Assembly (NCBI GenBank): GCA_945861665.1 | Contig: CAMAVS010000006.1 | Coordinates: 1-64,000 of the forward strand | Direction: 5' to 3' | Origin: Chitinophaga pinensis | GTDB lineage: Bacteria; Bacteroidota; Bacteroidia; UBA4408 | DNA: 64,000 nucleotides | Shown here: positions 51,425 through 61,100 of the stretch, in pieces | Layout of the letters: every line of letters begins with the position of its first letter | How positions within the stretch are numbered: the first letter of the stretch is position 1 | Program-made: the position numbers and the translations under genes | The notes under the pieces: generated by a model | Told to the model about the DNA's origin: nothing | The model's database searches: none | Seen by the model: the letters and a program-made list of their open reading frames with translations, nothing else

Positions 51425-52219
51425 ATGGACGCTACAATATTAAAAGTGCCAACGATGGCACAAATGATTGCAAAAGGAGAAACACCCGACATACTTTTTT
51501 GGGTGGGTTGTGCCGGAAGTTTCGATGATAGGGCAAAAAAAATAACGAAGGCCGTTGTGAAAATATTGAATCACGTGGGTGTTAAATTTGCTGTGTTGGG
51601 TTCTGAAGAAAGTTGCACCGGTGACCCTGCAAAACGTGCAGGAAATGAATTTTTGTTTCAAATGCAAGCAATAACAAACATACAAGTACTGAATGGTTAT
51701 GAGGTAAAAAAAATTGTTACAGCTTGTCCGCATTGTTTTAATACACTTAAAAATGAATACCCCGAACTGGGCGGAAATTACGAAGTGATACACCATTCCC
51801 AATTATTACAAAGCCTTATAAATAGTGGTCAATTAAAAATTGAAGGTGGTACTTTTAAAGGAAAAAAGATAGCCTTTCACGACCCTTGCTATTTAGGAAG
51901 GGGGAACAATGAATATACAGCACCTCGTGATGTGATAGAGAAATTGGATGCTGAATTGGTTGAAATGAAACGTTGCAAAACAAATGGTTTGTGTTGTGGT
52001 GCGGGCGGTGCACAAATGTTTAAAGAAGCTGAAAAGGGAAGCAAAGAAGTAAACATTGAACGTATGGACGATGTGCTTGAAATAAAACCCAACATATTGG
52101 CCACAGGTTGCCCCTTTTGTAATACAATGATGACGGACGGTGTGAAACATTTTGAAAAAGAAAAGGAAATATCTGTGTTAGATATAGCCGAATTAATTGC
52201 ACAAGCACAAGATTTATAA
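51425..52219 (+). CDS. CCG-domain Fe-S oxidoreductase subunit
   Basis: The 264-residue protein has two CCG modules as in heterodisulfide reductase B, GlcF and LutA: WVGCAGSFDD with ACPHCFNTLKNEY, and HDPCYLGRGNNEY with TNGLCCGAGGAQMFKE and ATGCPFCNTM. The four conserved cysteine clusters would hold a non-cubane or 4Fe-4S centre. In Bacteroidota it stands beside another Fe-S protein and electron-transfer flavoproteins; here no partner with 4Fe-4S ferredoxin motifs is adjacent. Probable electron-transfer function, partner unknown. Confidence 0.92.
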   Translation: MDATILKVPTMAQMIAKGETPDILFWVGCAGSFDDRAKKITKAVVKILNHVGVKFAVLGSEESCTGDPAKRAGNEFLFQMQAITNIQVLNGYEVKKIVTACPHCFNTLKNEYPELGGNYEVIHHSQLLQSLINSGQLKIEGGTFKGKKIAFHDPCYLGRGNNEYTAPRDVIEKLDAELVEMKRCKTNGLCCGAGGAQMFKEAEKGSKEVNIERMDDVLEIKPNILATGCPFCNTMMTDGVKHFEKEKEISVLDIAELIAQAQDL

Positions 52220-52231
52220 ATCCAAAACACA

Positions 52232-52717
52232 ATGAATAATTTTTCACCACAATCAAAAGTTTGGGTTTATCAAAGCAACAGAGAATTTAATACTACTGAA
52301 GTAAAAGAAATAAAAAAACTTGGATTGTTATTTACTACGGGTTGGACGGCACACGGAAGCCAATTAAACGCAAGTCTTAATATACTTTACAATCGTTTTA
52401 TTGTTCTAATTGTTGATGAGAATGATGCCAGTGCAAGCGGTTGCTCCATTGACAAATCATTGATATTCATAAAAAAAATAGAGAACCAATTTAATTGTAT
52501 ACTGCTCGACAGAATGGCTGTGGCATATAAAAATGGCTCTAATGTGCTGGCTTGTACCCTAGCCGATTTTAAAAAATTACTTCGTGAAAATAAAGTTGAT
52601 AAAAACACAATCGTTTTCAACAATATGGTAACAACAAAAAAGGACTTTGATTTAACTTGGGAAAGTACTCTCGAAAACAGTTGGCACAAAATCTTTTTGA
52701 GTGTATCTCAAAATTAA
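52232..52717 (+). CDS. Conserved Bacteroidota protein of unknown function
   Basis: The 161-residue soluble protein begins with KVWVYQSNREFNTTEVKEI and has TTGWTAHGSQLNAS, FIVLIVDENDASASGCSIDKS and FNNMVTTKKDFDLTWESTLENSWH. It has no Walker motifs, despite the ABC transporter ATPase label that relatives sometimes carry. Strongly conserved blocks suggest a single-domain alpha-beta protein. It follows the CCG-protein gene by 12 bases, a neighbourhood I recall for relatives, so it may act together with the Fe-S protein. Confidence 0.75.
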   Translation: MNNFSPQSKVWVYQSNREFNTTEVKEIKKLGLLFTTGWTAHGSQLNASLNILYNRFIVLIVDENDASASGCSIDKSLIFIKKIENQFNCILLDRMAVAYKNGSNVLACTLADFKKLLRENKVDKNTIVFNNMVTTKKDFDLTWESTLENSWHKIFLSVSQN

Positions 52718-52750
52718 TAAATTCCAATAAGGCATCTATTATAATTTCAT

Positions 52751-53845
52751 TTACTTCCTTTTTGTAATAAAACCACCGCCTACCAAATCATTGCCTTCAT
52801 AAAAAACAGCAGATTGACCAGGTGTTATAGCCGATACCTTACTATGAAAAACTACTTGTAGCAAATTATCAACTTCAGTAACTGTTGCAATTGCACCGGC
52901 ATCTTTATAACGTATTTTAGTTAAAAACTCTCCTGCAGTTTTCATATCTGCATACTTTATCAAATTAAAATCTCGTACCCAGGCTTCTTCTTCTTCTAAA
53001 TCTTCCTTTTTACCCAACACAACCGTATTGCTTTCGGGAATAATGTCAGTAACAAAAAGAGGCTCCCCTACGGCTATTTCAAGTCCCTTACGCTGACCAA
53101 TTGTATAAAATGGATAACCTTTATGCTTACCTAAAACAATTCCGTCTTGAGAAACGAAATTTCCTCCATTCACTTTTTCCTCCAGGCCAACTACTTTTCT
53201 TTTTAAAAACCCTCTATAATCATTATCCGGAACAAAGCAGATGTCGTAACTCTCACTTTTATTCGCAAGATCAACGTAACCATTGGTCGCAGCCATTTGC
53301 TTTATCTCTTTTTTAGTATAATCGGCCAAAGGAAAAATAGTCCTTTTCAACATCTCTTGCTTTAATCCCCATAAAACATATGATTGATCTTTTGATTCAT
53401 CCAAGCCTTTTGAAATAACATATCGGTTGTTTTCCTTTCTTATTTTTGCATAATGCCCTGTTGCAATAAATTCACAATCTAATTTATCTGCTCGCTTAAG
53501 AAGTGCCTCCCATTTTATGTGCGTATTACATAAAACACAAGGGTTAGGGGTTCTTCCGGCCAAATATTCTTCTACAAAATTATCAATAATAAATCCTCCG
53601 AATTCATTTCGTATATCCAAAATATAATGTGGAAAACCGCAATTAACAGCCAGTGTACGAGCATCGTTTATCGAATCTAAACTACAACATCCTGTTTCTT
53701 TTTTACTACCACCAGAAGATGCATAATCCCAGGTTTTCATAGTAATTCCAATTACTTCATAGCCTTCTTCGTTTAGCATCAGTGCTGCAATGGAACTATC
53801 AATTCCACCACTCATTGCAACCAATACTTTTCCTTTTTTACTCAT
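52751..53845 (-). CDS. mnmA: tRNA-specific 2-thiouridylase MnmA
   Basis: MnmA thiolates U34 of tRNAs for Lys, Glu and Gln. The 364-residue enzyme has the PP-loop VAMSGGIDSS, the nucleophilic-cysteine segment TPNPCVLCN, ATGHYAKI, DQSYVLWGL, SESYDICFVPDNDYRGF with the second catalytic Cys, and the end beta-barrel ITPGQSAVFYEG. The length is standard. The ATG overlaps the stop of the upstream MORN-like gene in an ATGA, so they are translationally coupled. Confidence 0.97.
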   Translation of the reverse strand: MSKKGKVLVAMSGGIDSSIAALMLNEEGYEVIGITMKTWDYASSGGSKKETGCCSLDSINDARTLAVNCGFPHYILDIRNEFGGFIIDNFVEEYLAGRTPNPCVLCNTHIKWEALLKRADKLDCEFIATGHYAKIRKENNRYVISKGLDESKDQSYVLWGLKQEMLKRTIFPLADYTKKEIKQMAATNGYVDLANKSESYDICFVPDNDYRGFLKRKVVGLEEKVNGGNFVSQDGIVLGKHKGYPFYTIGQRKGLEIAVGEPLFVTDIIPESNTVVLGKKEDLEEEEAWVRDFNLIKYADMKTAGEFLTKIRYKDAGAIATVTEVDNLLQVVFHSKVSAITPGQSAVFYEGNDLVGGGFITKRK

Positions 53846-54843
53846 TTTTTTCCTTTACTTTTCAATTCGCCATTTACAAAATCCTGAACATCTTCAATAC
53901 TTCCATCCTTTTTATAATAGGTTATTTTACCATTAAGCTTCCCATCCTTATATTCACCTTCACCCATTATTCTTTTTTCTTTTATATATTCAATAGTTTC
54001 ATCAGGAAAGCCATCTGTGCCTTTTTGCAGTTCTTTTAAGTATTCCCCTTCATAAAACAACTTAAATGGTCCATTTTTTTTCCCATTTTGCCAAGTGATT
54101 ATTTCTCTTGGGGTGTCATTAGGGTAGTTATCAGTAAATACGCCATTTATCTTTTCCTCTTTTACAATTTTTCCATTCGCGTATTGCATATGCATCTTAA
54201 CCCTTCCATCTTGTAAATAATAATACCAATCGCCCGATTTAAGGGCATTTATATATGTCCCTTCGGTTTCTTTATTACCATTAGGGAAATAATAAATAAT
54301 CTTATTATCCAACTCACCATTATTATAACTTGCTTCAACTTTAGGATTACCACTCTCAAAATAAGTTTTCCATTCCCCTTGCTTAACACCTTTTTGCCAA
54401 TATAACACCTCACAAAGTTTACCATTGGTAAAATATTTTTTGTTACAACCTTCCCTTTTTCCGATCAGATATACTTCTTCACCCACCAACAATTGATCTT
54501 CATTATATAGCTTCCAAACACTGTCCTTTTTTTGCTCAACATAAACGCCCACTGCCATTAAAGAATTTTTTTCATTGTCATTAAATAGCTTTATGCGGGA
54601 ACGTTTACCTGCTCGTTCAAAAATATTTATAGCTTTTACTCTTCCTGAAGGATAATAATAGATAAAGGTACCTACTGGCAAATTATTTTTAAAAACACCC
54701 ACATATTCCACTTTACCTTGACTATCCATTTTTTTCCAGGCACCTTGCTTAAAACCTTTACTATCTATAATGTTTGTTTGAGCAAAAGCACTTAAAAAAA
54801 ACAACTGCATTAAAAGCCAAGAATATTTTTTAAACAATTTCAT
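53842..54843 (-). CDS. Secreted MORN/YwqK-type repeat protein
   Basis: ATG 54843 gives a good signal peptide (MKLFKKYSWLLMQLFFLSAFAQ); the longer reading has an extra charged start and lies inside the promoter. The mature part of 310 residues consists of tandem MORN-like units of about 23 residues with the form GxWxxYxxxGxxKxxxxYxxG (for example GVFKNNLPVGTFIYYYPSG). Such YwqK-type proteins are usually secreted; the role is unclear. It is coupled to mnmA by ATGA, which is probably positional rather than functional. Confidence 0.85.
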   Translation of the reverse strand: MKLFKKYSWLLMQLFFLSAFAQTNIIDSKGFKQGAWKKMDSQGKVEYVGVFKNNLPVGTFIYYYPSGRVKAINIFERAGKRSRIKLFNDNEKNSLMAVGVYVEQKKDSVWKLYNEDQLLVGEEVYLIGKREGCNKKYFTNGKLCEVLYWQKGVKQGEWKTYFESGNPKVEASYNNGELDNKIIYYFPNGNKETEGTYINALKSGDWYYYLQDGRVKMHMQYANGKIVKEEKINGVFTDNYPNDTPREIITWQNGKKNGPFKLFYEGEYLKELQKGTDGFPDETIEYIKEKRIMGEGEYKDGKLNGKITYYKKDGSIEDVQDFVNGELKSKGKK

Positions 54844-54880
54844 AATATTTGAGTTTAATAAGCTCATTGCAAATAATGTG

Positions 54881-54914
54881 CAAATATACGATTAAGTGTG
54901 CATTTTATATTCAA
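54881..54914 (-). promoter_or_regulatory. Promoter of the MORN-like/mnmA operon
   Basis: On the minus strand TTG (54912-54914) and TATATTTG (54881-54888) are 23 bases apart, a good match to the Bacteroidota TTTG/TAnnTTTG promoter. The -7 box is 37 bases before ATG 54843 and supports this start. Confidence 0.6.
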
Positions 54915-54937
54915 GACGTTTTTTGGCAGAATAATTG

Positions 54938-54945
54938 TATGTTTG
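54938..54945 (+). promoter_or_regulatory. -7 element for the DUF4197 gene
   Basis: TATGTTTG matches TAnnTTTG and is 28 bases before ATG 54974. It overlaps the ATG of the longer reading at 54935, so the shorter DUF4197 start is preferred. The gap with the minus-strand promoter is about 20 bases, forming a divergent promoter pair. Confidence 0.5.
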
Positions 54946-54973
54946 TTTTACAATCAAAAATGCCAATCAAAAT

Positions 54974-55696
54974 ATGAAAAAAACAATTTTACTCTGTTTT
55001 ACTATAGCTATGAGCACAATTTCCTTTTCGCAAACAGCCTTAGAGAACATTATTAAAAAAGGGCAAGACCAAATGAAAAACAATTCAGGAAACTCCATTT
55101 CAAACGATGAAGTAGTAAATGGATTAAAGGAAGCTCTAACAGTAGGTTCCAACAAATCATCCACACAGGCATCGAAAGCAGATGGTTTTTATAAAAATAT
55201 TGCCATTAAAATACCCTTTCCACCTGAAGCTAAACAAATGGAAAGCACATTAAAAGGTATTGGTATGACTAAACAAATAGACAATTTTACAATGCAATTG
55301 AATAGGGCAGCTGAAATGGCAGCAAAAGATGCTGCCCCTATATTTGTTAATGCTATTAAATCAATGAGTATTGCTGATGGATTTACCATTTTAAAAGGCG
55401 CAAACAATGCTGCTTCAACCTATTTAAAAGACAAAACCAATGCTGAACTTACAGCTAAATTCAAACCAATTGTAGCAAGTGCATTAAAAAAAGTGGCAAT
55501 AACTAAATATTGGAATCCACTTGTAACTACTTACAATAAAGTACCCGGATCAAAAAAGAAAAATCCTAATTTAGAAGACTATGTTACGCAAAGAGCAATT
55601 GAAGGCTTATTTAAATTGGTTGCTGATGAAGAATTAAAAATCAGAAAAGATCCTGCCTCCCGTATAAGTGATTTACTTAAAAAAGTATTCGATTAA
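54974..55696 (+). CDS. DUF4197 family secreted protein
   Basis: With the start at 54974 the 240-residue protein has a signal peptide (MKKTILLCFTIAMSTISFSQT). The mature part matches DUF4197: GLKEALTVGSNKSS, IAIKIPFPPEAKQMESTLKG, MAAKDAAPIFVNAIKSMSI, AASTYLKDKTNAEL and a final VTQRAIEGLFKLVADEE. The family is helical, periplasmic and of unknown function, and widespread in Gram-negative bacteria. The gene has its own promoter and is followed by a convergent USP gene after 31 bases. Confidence 0.92.
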   Translation: MKKTILLCFTIAMSTISFSQTALENIIKKGQDQMKNNSGNSISNDEVVNGLKEALTVGSNKSSTQASKADGFYKNIAIKIPFPPEAKQMESTLKGIGMTKQIDNFTMQLNRAAEMAAKDAAPIFVNAIKSMSIADGFTILKGANNAASTYLKDKTNAELTAKFKPIVASALKKVAITKYWNPLVTTYNKVPGSKKKNPNLEDYVTQRAIEGLFKLVADEELKIRKDPASRISDLLKKVFD

Positions 55697-55727
55697 GCAG
55701 AATGCTAATTCTAAACAAACCCTTTTG

Positions 55728-56534
55728 TTAAACCTGATTAATACTCAAAACTGGAATATTGGAATTTAAAATAATATCCATCGCTTCCTGACTTATAGCA
55801 TCAGAATCAGCATCTAACTCATCTTTAATCATTATCATTATTAAATCGCCCTCTATTTTCTGAGCATACTCAATAATTATGTCTGAAAATCCTTCGCCAC
55901 CTTCAACCACCTTTATTATTTCAGCGGTACACTCAACTCCACTTTGCAAAATTTCATCCTTTACATCATATAACTCTCGGGTTAAACGATTCAACTTAAA
56001 ATCATCATTGAAAAACAATGCTGATATCACACGAATAACAGACCCTTTATTTAATTTTGCTAACTCAATTGCTTTATTAATTTTATTTTTCGATTGTTTA
56101 GTTAAATCTATAGGTAATACTATCGACTTACAAATATTAGTTAAAGTTCTAGATTTAACGGTAATAACTGGGCAACTTGCTGCCTTTACAACTCTCATTG
56201 AAATACTATTATCGCCATCTTCAGATACCTTATTATTACTACCAACAAATATCAATTGAGCATTTACGGATAATGCTGTATTAATAATTTGCGTAGCTAT
56301 TTCTCCATTTGTTACAAGTATTGTAACCCTACAACCTGTAGATTGCAAAACTTCTTCCTCTAATATTTCCAATCTACCAAAAACAATAGCTTTCTCCTCA
56401 CTTTTTGTTAAAACGTGTAACAAAACAATTTCAGCTTTATATACCTTAGCCAAACTATAACACTGCCGCAGAGCAGTAATCGATTGTGCGAGAAAATCAA
56501 TTGCAACAATAATTTTATATTTTGATACCGCCAT
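55728..56534 (-). CDS. Tandem universal-stress-protein (UspA) domain protein
   Basis: The 268-residue protein has two UspA domains. The first starts with KYKIIVAIDFLAQSITALRQ and ends around LIFVGSNNK and RVVKAASCPVITVK; the second starts with CKSIVLPIDLTKQSKNKI and ends with GDLIMIMIKDEL, then LNSNIPVLSI. USPs bind ATP or AMP in stress responses. The GxxGxxG-S ATP motif is incomplete in both domains (VGSNNKVSEDGDNS in the first), so nucleotide binding is uncertain. Cytosolic. Confidence 0.88.
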   Translation of the reverse strand: MAVSKYKIIVAIDFLAQSITALRQCYSLAKVYKAEIVLLHVLTKSEEKAIVFGRLEILEEEVLQSTGCRVTILVTNGEIATQIINTALSVNAQLIFVGSNNKVSEDGDNSISMRVVKAASCPVITVKSRTLTNICKSIVLPIDLTKQSKNKINKAIELAKLNKGSVIRVISALFFNDDFKLNRLTRELYDVKDEILQSGVECTAEIIKVVEGGEGFSDIIIEYAQKIEGDLIMIMIKDELDADSDAISQEAMDIILNSNIPVLSINQV

Positions 56535-56552
56535 TCTGCCTTATTTTATAAG

Positions 56553-56560
56553 CAAATATA
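56553..56560 (-). promoter_or_regulatory. -7 element of the UspA gene
   Basis: On the minus strand this reads TATATTTG, 18 bases before the UspA-domain gene start. A matching -33 box was not clear. Confidence 0.5.
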
Positions 56561-56592
56561 GGTTTATAGCTTCTAAAATGCAATTATTTTTG

Positions 56593-56899
56593 CTAGATCA
56601 AAATACAGTAACATTGTATTATTTTGAAATACATAGTAATTTCACTTTTTTTGTGATATCTATTACATACTCCGTACCATTCATTTGTAACCCTAAAATC
56701 CAAACCTGTATCAAGCGGCACCCCAATAATATTTATCTCCCAAAAAGCAGCATCAATAAGTTTGGTTGCGCTGTATCATAACCTAAGGTAAAGTATCTTT
56801 ATTGCCAATAGAATCAGTAAAGAACATTTGAAAGGAGAATTGTTGCGCTTGAGCTCCCAATGAAAAAGAAAGGATAAGGAAAAGTAGATTTTTTTTCAT
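56593..56899 (-). pseudogene. Frameshifted secreted T9SS-type protein gene
   Basis: From ATG 56899 the minus strand reads a signal peptide and QFSFQMFFTDSIGNKDTL, then stops (TTAGG context). One frame over it goes on as TLGYDTAQ, and in the third frame as IDAAFWEINIIGVPLDTG and LDFRVTNEWYG before a stop at 56593. The order FxFxMxFxDSxGNKDTxxxGYD, AAFGExNIxGxPLD, DxRVTNEW is a familiar start of Bacteroidota secreted proteins with C-terminal sorting domains. Two frameshifts and loss of the C-terminal part make it a pseudogene. Confidence 0.75.
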
Positions 56900-56945
56900 T
56901 TCAGTAGTGATAATCAAATATACAAAAAAGATATTCACCACCCCC

Positions 56946-56969
56946 TCCTTCGACAGGCTCAGGATGACA
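56946..56969. repeat. REP-like short element
   Basis: TCCTTCGACAGGCTCAGGAT, followed by GACA, is a sequence type seen many times in bacterial genomes as an intergenic palindromic repeat (the core CCTTCGACAxGCTCAGG pairs loosely with itself). Only one copy occurs in this window. It sits between the pseudogene and the bshA stop, a typical position for such repeats. Confidence 0.5.
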
Positions 56970-56974
56970 GCGCA

Positions 56975-58117
56975 CTATTTTATTACAAGATACTTCCCAC
57001 TCACCACACTATCGTACAACTTCTCATACATAGGTAGTATCTTGCCAATATCAAATTTAGCAGCCTGTTGGTAAGCATTGCTTTTAAATTCTTCCAAACG
57101 TTTTGAGTCTTCTAAAATATATAGTGCATTTTTTGCCATATCGTCAACATCCCCTACATTACTCATAAAACCTGAATAGCCATTTACGTTTACTTCGGGT
57201 AAACCACCTGTATTTGTAGATATAACAGGCACTTTACTTGCCATTGCTTCTAAGGCAGACAAACCAAATGACTCTGTTTCGGAGGTCAACAAAAACAAAT
57301 CGGCAATAGCCAAAATTTGCTCAGGATTGGTAACCTTGCCAAGAGAGCGAATATCATCGCAGGTATTAAGTTCTCTACATAATTTCTCTACATTACTACG
57401 TTCAGGTCCATCGCCTACCAAAATCAGTTTAGCTGGTATTTTTTGTCTCACTTTATCAAATACTCGCAACACATCATCTACTCTTTTTACCTTTCTAAAA
57501 TTTGAAACGTGAATCAATAATTTTTCACCCAAAGGAGCATATATTTTTTTTTGACAAACGGTATTATTAACCTTATAATCGTTCAAACAAATAAAATTGG
57601 GTATTACCGCAATCTCCTTTGTTACATTAAAATACTTGTAGGTATCCTGTTTTAAACTTTCAGAAACAGCCGTTAAAGCATCACTTTGGTTGATGGCAAA
57701 TGTAATAACTGGTTCAAAAGAAGGATCTTTACCAAGCAATGTTATATCGGTACCGTGCAGCGTAGTTATAAAAGGAACATGTATGCCTTGTGAAGCTAAT
57801 ATTTGCTTCGCCATATAGGCTGCAGATGCGTGCGGTATCGCATAATGCACATGCAACAAATCGAGCTCCTCATACTTCACAACATCCACCAATTTACTTG
57901 ATAAAACCAATTCATATGGCTGGTAATCAAACAAAGGGTAATCAGAAACAGCTACCTCGTGATAAAAAAGATTTTCTGAAACATAATCCAAACGAAAAGG
58001 TTGACTGTAAGTAATAAAATGAACCTTATGCCCTTTAAGAGCCAAGGCTTTTCCCAACTCGGTTGCCACCACACCACTACCACCAAAGGTAGGATAACAC
58101 ACTATACCTATTTTCAT
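56975..58117 (-). CDS. bshA: N-acetyl-alpha-D-glucosaminyl L-malate synthase
   Basis: BshA (GT4, GT-B fold) joins UDP-GlcNAc to L-malate in the first step of bacillithiol synthesis. The 380-residue protein starts with MKIGIVCYPTFGGSGVVATELG and has HVHYAIPHA, TTLHGTDITLLG, VSNFRKVKRVDDV and the retaining GT4 motif TETESFGLSALEAMA; each is typical of BshA. It indicates that the organism makes bacillithiol as low-molecular-weight thiol, as many Bacteroidota do. A -7 element is 20 bases upstream. Confidence 0.95.
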   Translation of the reverse strand: MKIGIVCYPTFGGSGVVATELGKALALKGHKVHFITYSQPFRLDYVSENLFYHEVAVSDYPLFDYQPYELVLSSKLVDVVKYEELDLLHVHYAIPHASAAYMAKQILASQGIHVPFITTLHGTDITLLGKDPSFEPVITFAINQSDALTAVSESLKQDTYKYFNVTKEIAVIPNFICLNDYKVNNTVCQKKIYAPLGEKLLIHVSNFRKVKRVDDVLRVFDKVRQKIPAKLILVGDGPERSNVEKLCRELNTCDDIRSLGKVTNPEQILAIADLFLLTSETESFGLSALEAMASKVPVISTNTGGLPEVNVNGYSGFMSNVGDVDDMAKNALYILEDSKRLEEFKSNAYQQAAKFDIGKILPMYEKLYDSVVSGKYLVIK

Positions 58118-58136
58118 TTATTACAATTTAGAAATA

Positions 58137-58144
58137 CAAAATTA
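58137..58144 (-). promoter_or_regulatory. -7 element of bshA
   Basis: On the minus strand this reads TAATTTTG (TAnnTTTG), 19 bases before the bshA ATG. It lies between the GH3-fusion gene end and bshA. Confidence 0.5.
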
Positions 58145-58161
58145 CAGAAATAAATCCATCC

Positions 58162-61100
58162 TTACTTTACAGCATCATACAATACTTGGTGAATTTTACC
58201 TCGAACGCCCAATGTATTTATTTTTTTGTTTTCGGCATCTGGATATACGCGATTAGAAAGGAATACGTACACCAAACCATTTTCAGGGTCTGCCCAAACA
58301 AATGTGCCGGTAAAGCCCGAATGTCCAAAACTTTTTAAGGATGCGCTTTTACAAACCGGACTTTCTTTTGCTGCGTTCGGCTCTGGTTTTTCAAAACCGA
58401 TTCCCCTCCTATTACCTTCTGGGCAAAACTGGCAAGCTTCAGCATCTCTTAGTGTAGCTGAGTTAATGTATTTTTTTCCACCATAATAACCACTGTCCAT
58501 ATACAGTTGCATTATTTTGGCTATGTCGTTTGCATTTGAAAACAAGCCAGCGTGACCACCTACCCCACCCATCATTGCTGCGCCTTGGTCGTGCACATCA
58601 CCCTGTATGAGTTGTTTTCTGAAAGCAATATCATACTCAGTAGGTGGAATTCTATTCAAATCAAACCTATTGCGTGGCAAATACCCTGTGGTAGTCATTC
58701 CCATTTCATTGTATATTTTCTGAACATAAGCATCCAAGGTTTCACTTGTAATATTTTCTACCAACCGTTTCAAAAAATAATAACCTAAATCGCTGTACAA
58801 GTATTGCTTTTTCTCCTCTAGTGGTGAATCGATTATCTTTTTATAAATGGATTTTATATAATCACGTTTTATATAAATGCTATCAGCTACGCGCATTGGA
58901 AATGAATCGGTTTTTACCTTGGAATACACAGAATGTTTCAACTCCCCCTTCTCTACTGTATTTTGCCAAAAAGGAATCCATGATTTTAATCGGGCCTGAT
59001 GCGTAAGCATATCGCGAAATACAATATCTTGCTTGTTACAACTATCCACATCCACTAAGTGATCGCACAATCTCTCATCCCAGCTAAATTTATTTTCGTC
59101 TATCAAACGAAAACAAGCAAAAAGTGTTGCTGTTACTTTTGTTACTGATGCTAAATCATATATGTCGGTATTTTTTACTGTTTGCTTTTCTTCGTAAGTA
59201 TGATTTCCGTAGGCTTTGTTTAAAAACACTTTTCCGTCTTTCGCTGCAAATACAACACAACCAGGAAATGCTTTTTTAGCAATCGCATCTTTTACGATAA
59301 CGTCAATTTTTTTGAGCGTTATAGGATTTACATTAATTTCCTCGGGCATAACATATTTAAATCGTGTAGAATTTTCAATTTGAATGCCCGTACCTCTTGG
59401 AAAGTGGGGCAAGACCGAAACAGGCAACTTACCTTTAGCATTTACACCACCAAAAATAAGTTCGGCAGACAGTGTTTGTGTGTACCTGTTTTCTTCATAA
59501 GGCATAATGATGGCTTCCAATTTTTCGGCATTCGCAAACTTAGACAGTGAATATGGATTCGCCATTAAGTTCAATATCACCTTAGAGTATTTATGAATAC
59601 TATCAACTAGTCTAACGGTTTCCTCAGTCACACCAAAATTCTTTGTTGGTTTTAAGGATCCATTTTTTACAGATACCAATACTAAATTATGTTTTTTAAG
59701 TTCTGTTAAAATTGAATCTACAAAAACAGCAGAAGAGTTATCAGGTAAATTATAATGCGAAATGGGCGCATAATAATCCAATGTTTTTTGAAAAGTATTT
59801 ATGCTTTTATCACCGAGTGAAAGTGATGCTAACCTCAATGTGTCTAACCTTTTCAATGGAATTAAATAATCCTTGTTTGAAAGCAAAGTAAGAGATGCTT
59901 CGTACAATTTTGCTTTTAACAATTCAGCCTTTTTAGTATTCAAATCACCGTATAAGCCTTTTGTAATAATTGGTTTAATATACTTTAATCCAGCCCATTC
60001 CTTTTGTTCCAATATTTTTTTGCAGCGGATATCAATATCTTCTTGGGTAATGAGACAGCTGTCAATTGCATTTTTAATTTCTTGTATTGCCACCGGCACA
60101 TCTTCCGAAAAAAGTAATACATCATTACCTGCCAATAGTGCTTTTACATCTACAAAACCAGGTTTATAGTTAGCACTTACCCCCTTCATATTTAATGCAT
60201 CAGTAAATATTAAGCCCTTAAACTGCAGTGAATCTTTTAACAAATCGCTTACCACGTTTTTGGAAATACTGGCAGCACTTTTTTTAAGGGTATCATAGGC
60301 AGGTAAATTTATATGTGCCACCATCATACTCTTTAAACCTTGTTCGATGAGAATTTTAAAAGGAAAAAGTTCGAGTGTATCCATTCTTTCCTTGGAGTGA
60401 TTTATTACAGGTAAAGCTTTGTGCGAATCGGCATCTGTATCACCGTGACCGGGAAAATGTTTACCGCAAGCCAATACCTGTCTGTCTTGCATCCCTTTCA
60501 TATACATCAATCCTTTGCTGGCTACATCGTATTTATTCTCTCCAAAAGAGCGAAAACCAATTACAGGATTTAGTGGATTACTGTTGATATCAACTACAGG
60601 TGCAAAATTTATTTGCATACCAATACGCCTACACTCATTTGCTATTTGAGCACCCATATCATAAATAAGTCTATCATCCTGTATAGCACCAAGTGTCATT
60701 TGCTTGGGATACATTTGTGTACTATCCAAGCGCATAGCCAATCCCCACTCTCCATCAATAGCAACAAACAAAGGAATTGTTGCTAAGCTTTGGTAGTAGT
60801 TTGTTAAATTGGCTTGACGCAAAGGTCCACCCTGAAAAAAAATAAGACCCCCTATTTTATATTTTTTAACCAATTCAGCAATTTCATTTTTATGCGCCCT
60901 ATCCTTATTTGAATAAGCTGCCACCATAAATAACTGACCGATACGCTCATCGGGTGTCATCATAGCAAAAACTGAATCTACCCAAGATACTTTGTTTTTT
61001 TTGCTTACTATTTTATCTTTAACTACTTCTCCAGTATCAACCGATAAAATATCTTGAATGAGAAAAAGGGGGGTACGGACAAGTTTTGATGTATAAAAAA

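Noticed and set aside
52232..52717. ABC transporter ATPase annotation of the 161-residue protein
   Set aside because: There are no Walker A, signature or Walker B motifs.
58821..60587. Plus-strand frames within the GH3-fusion gene
   Set aside because: They are antisense to an intact coding sequence with clear domain motifs.
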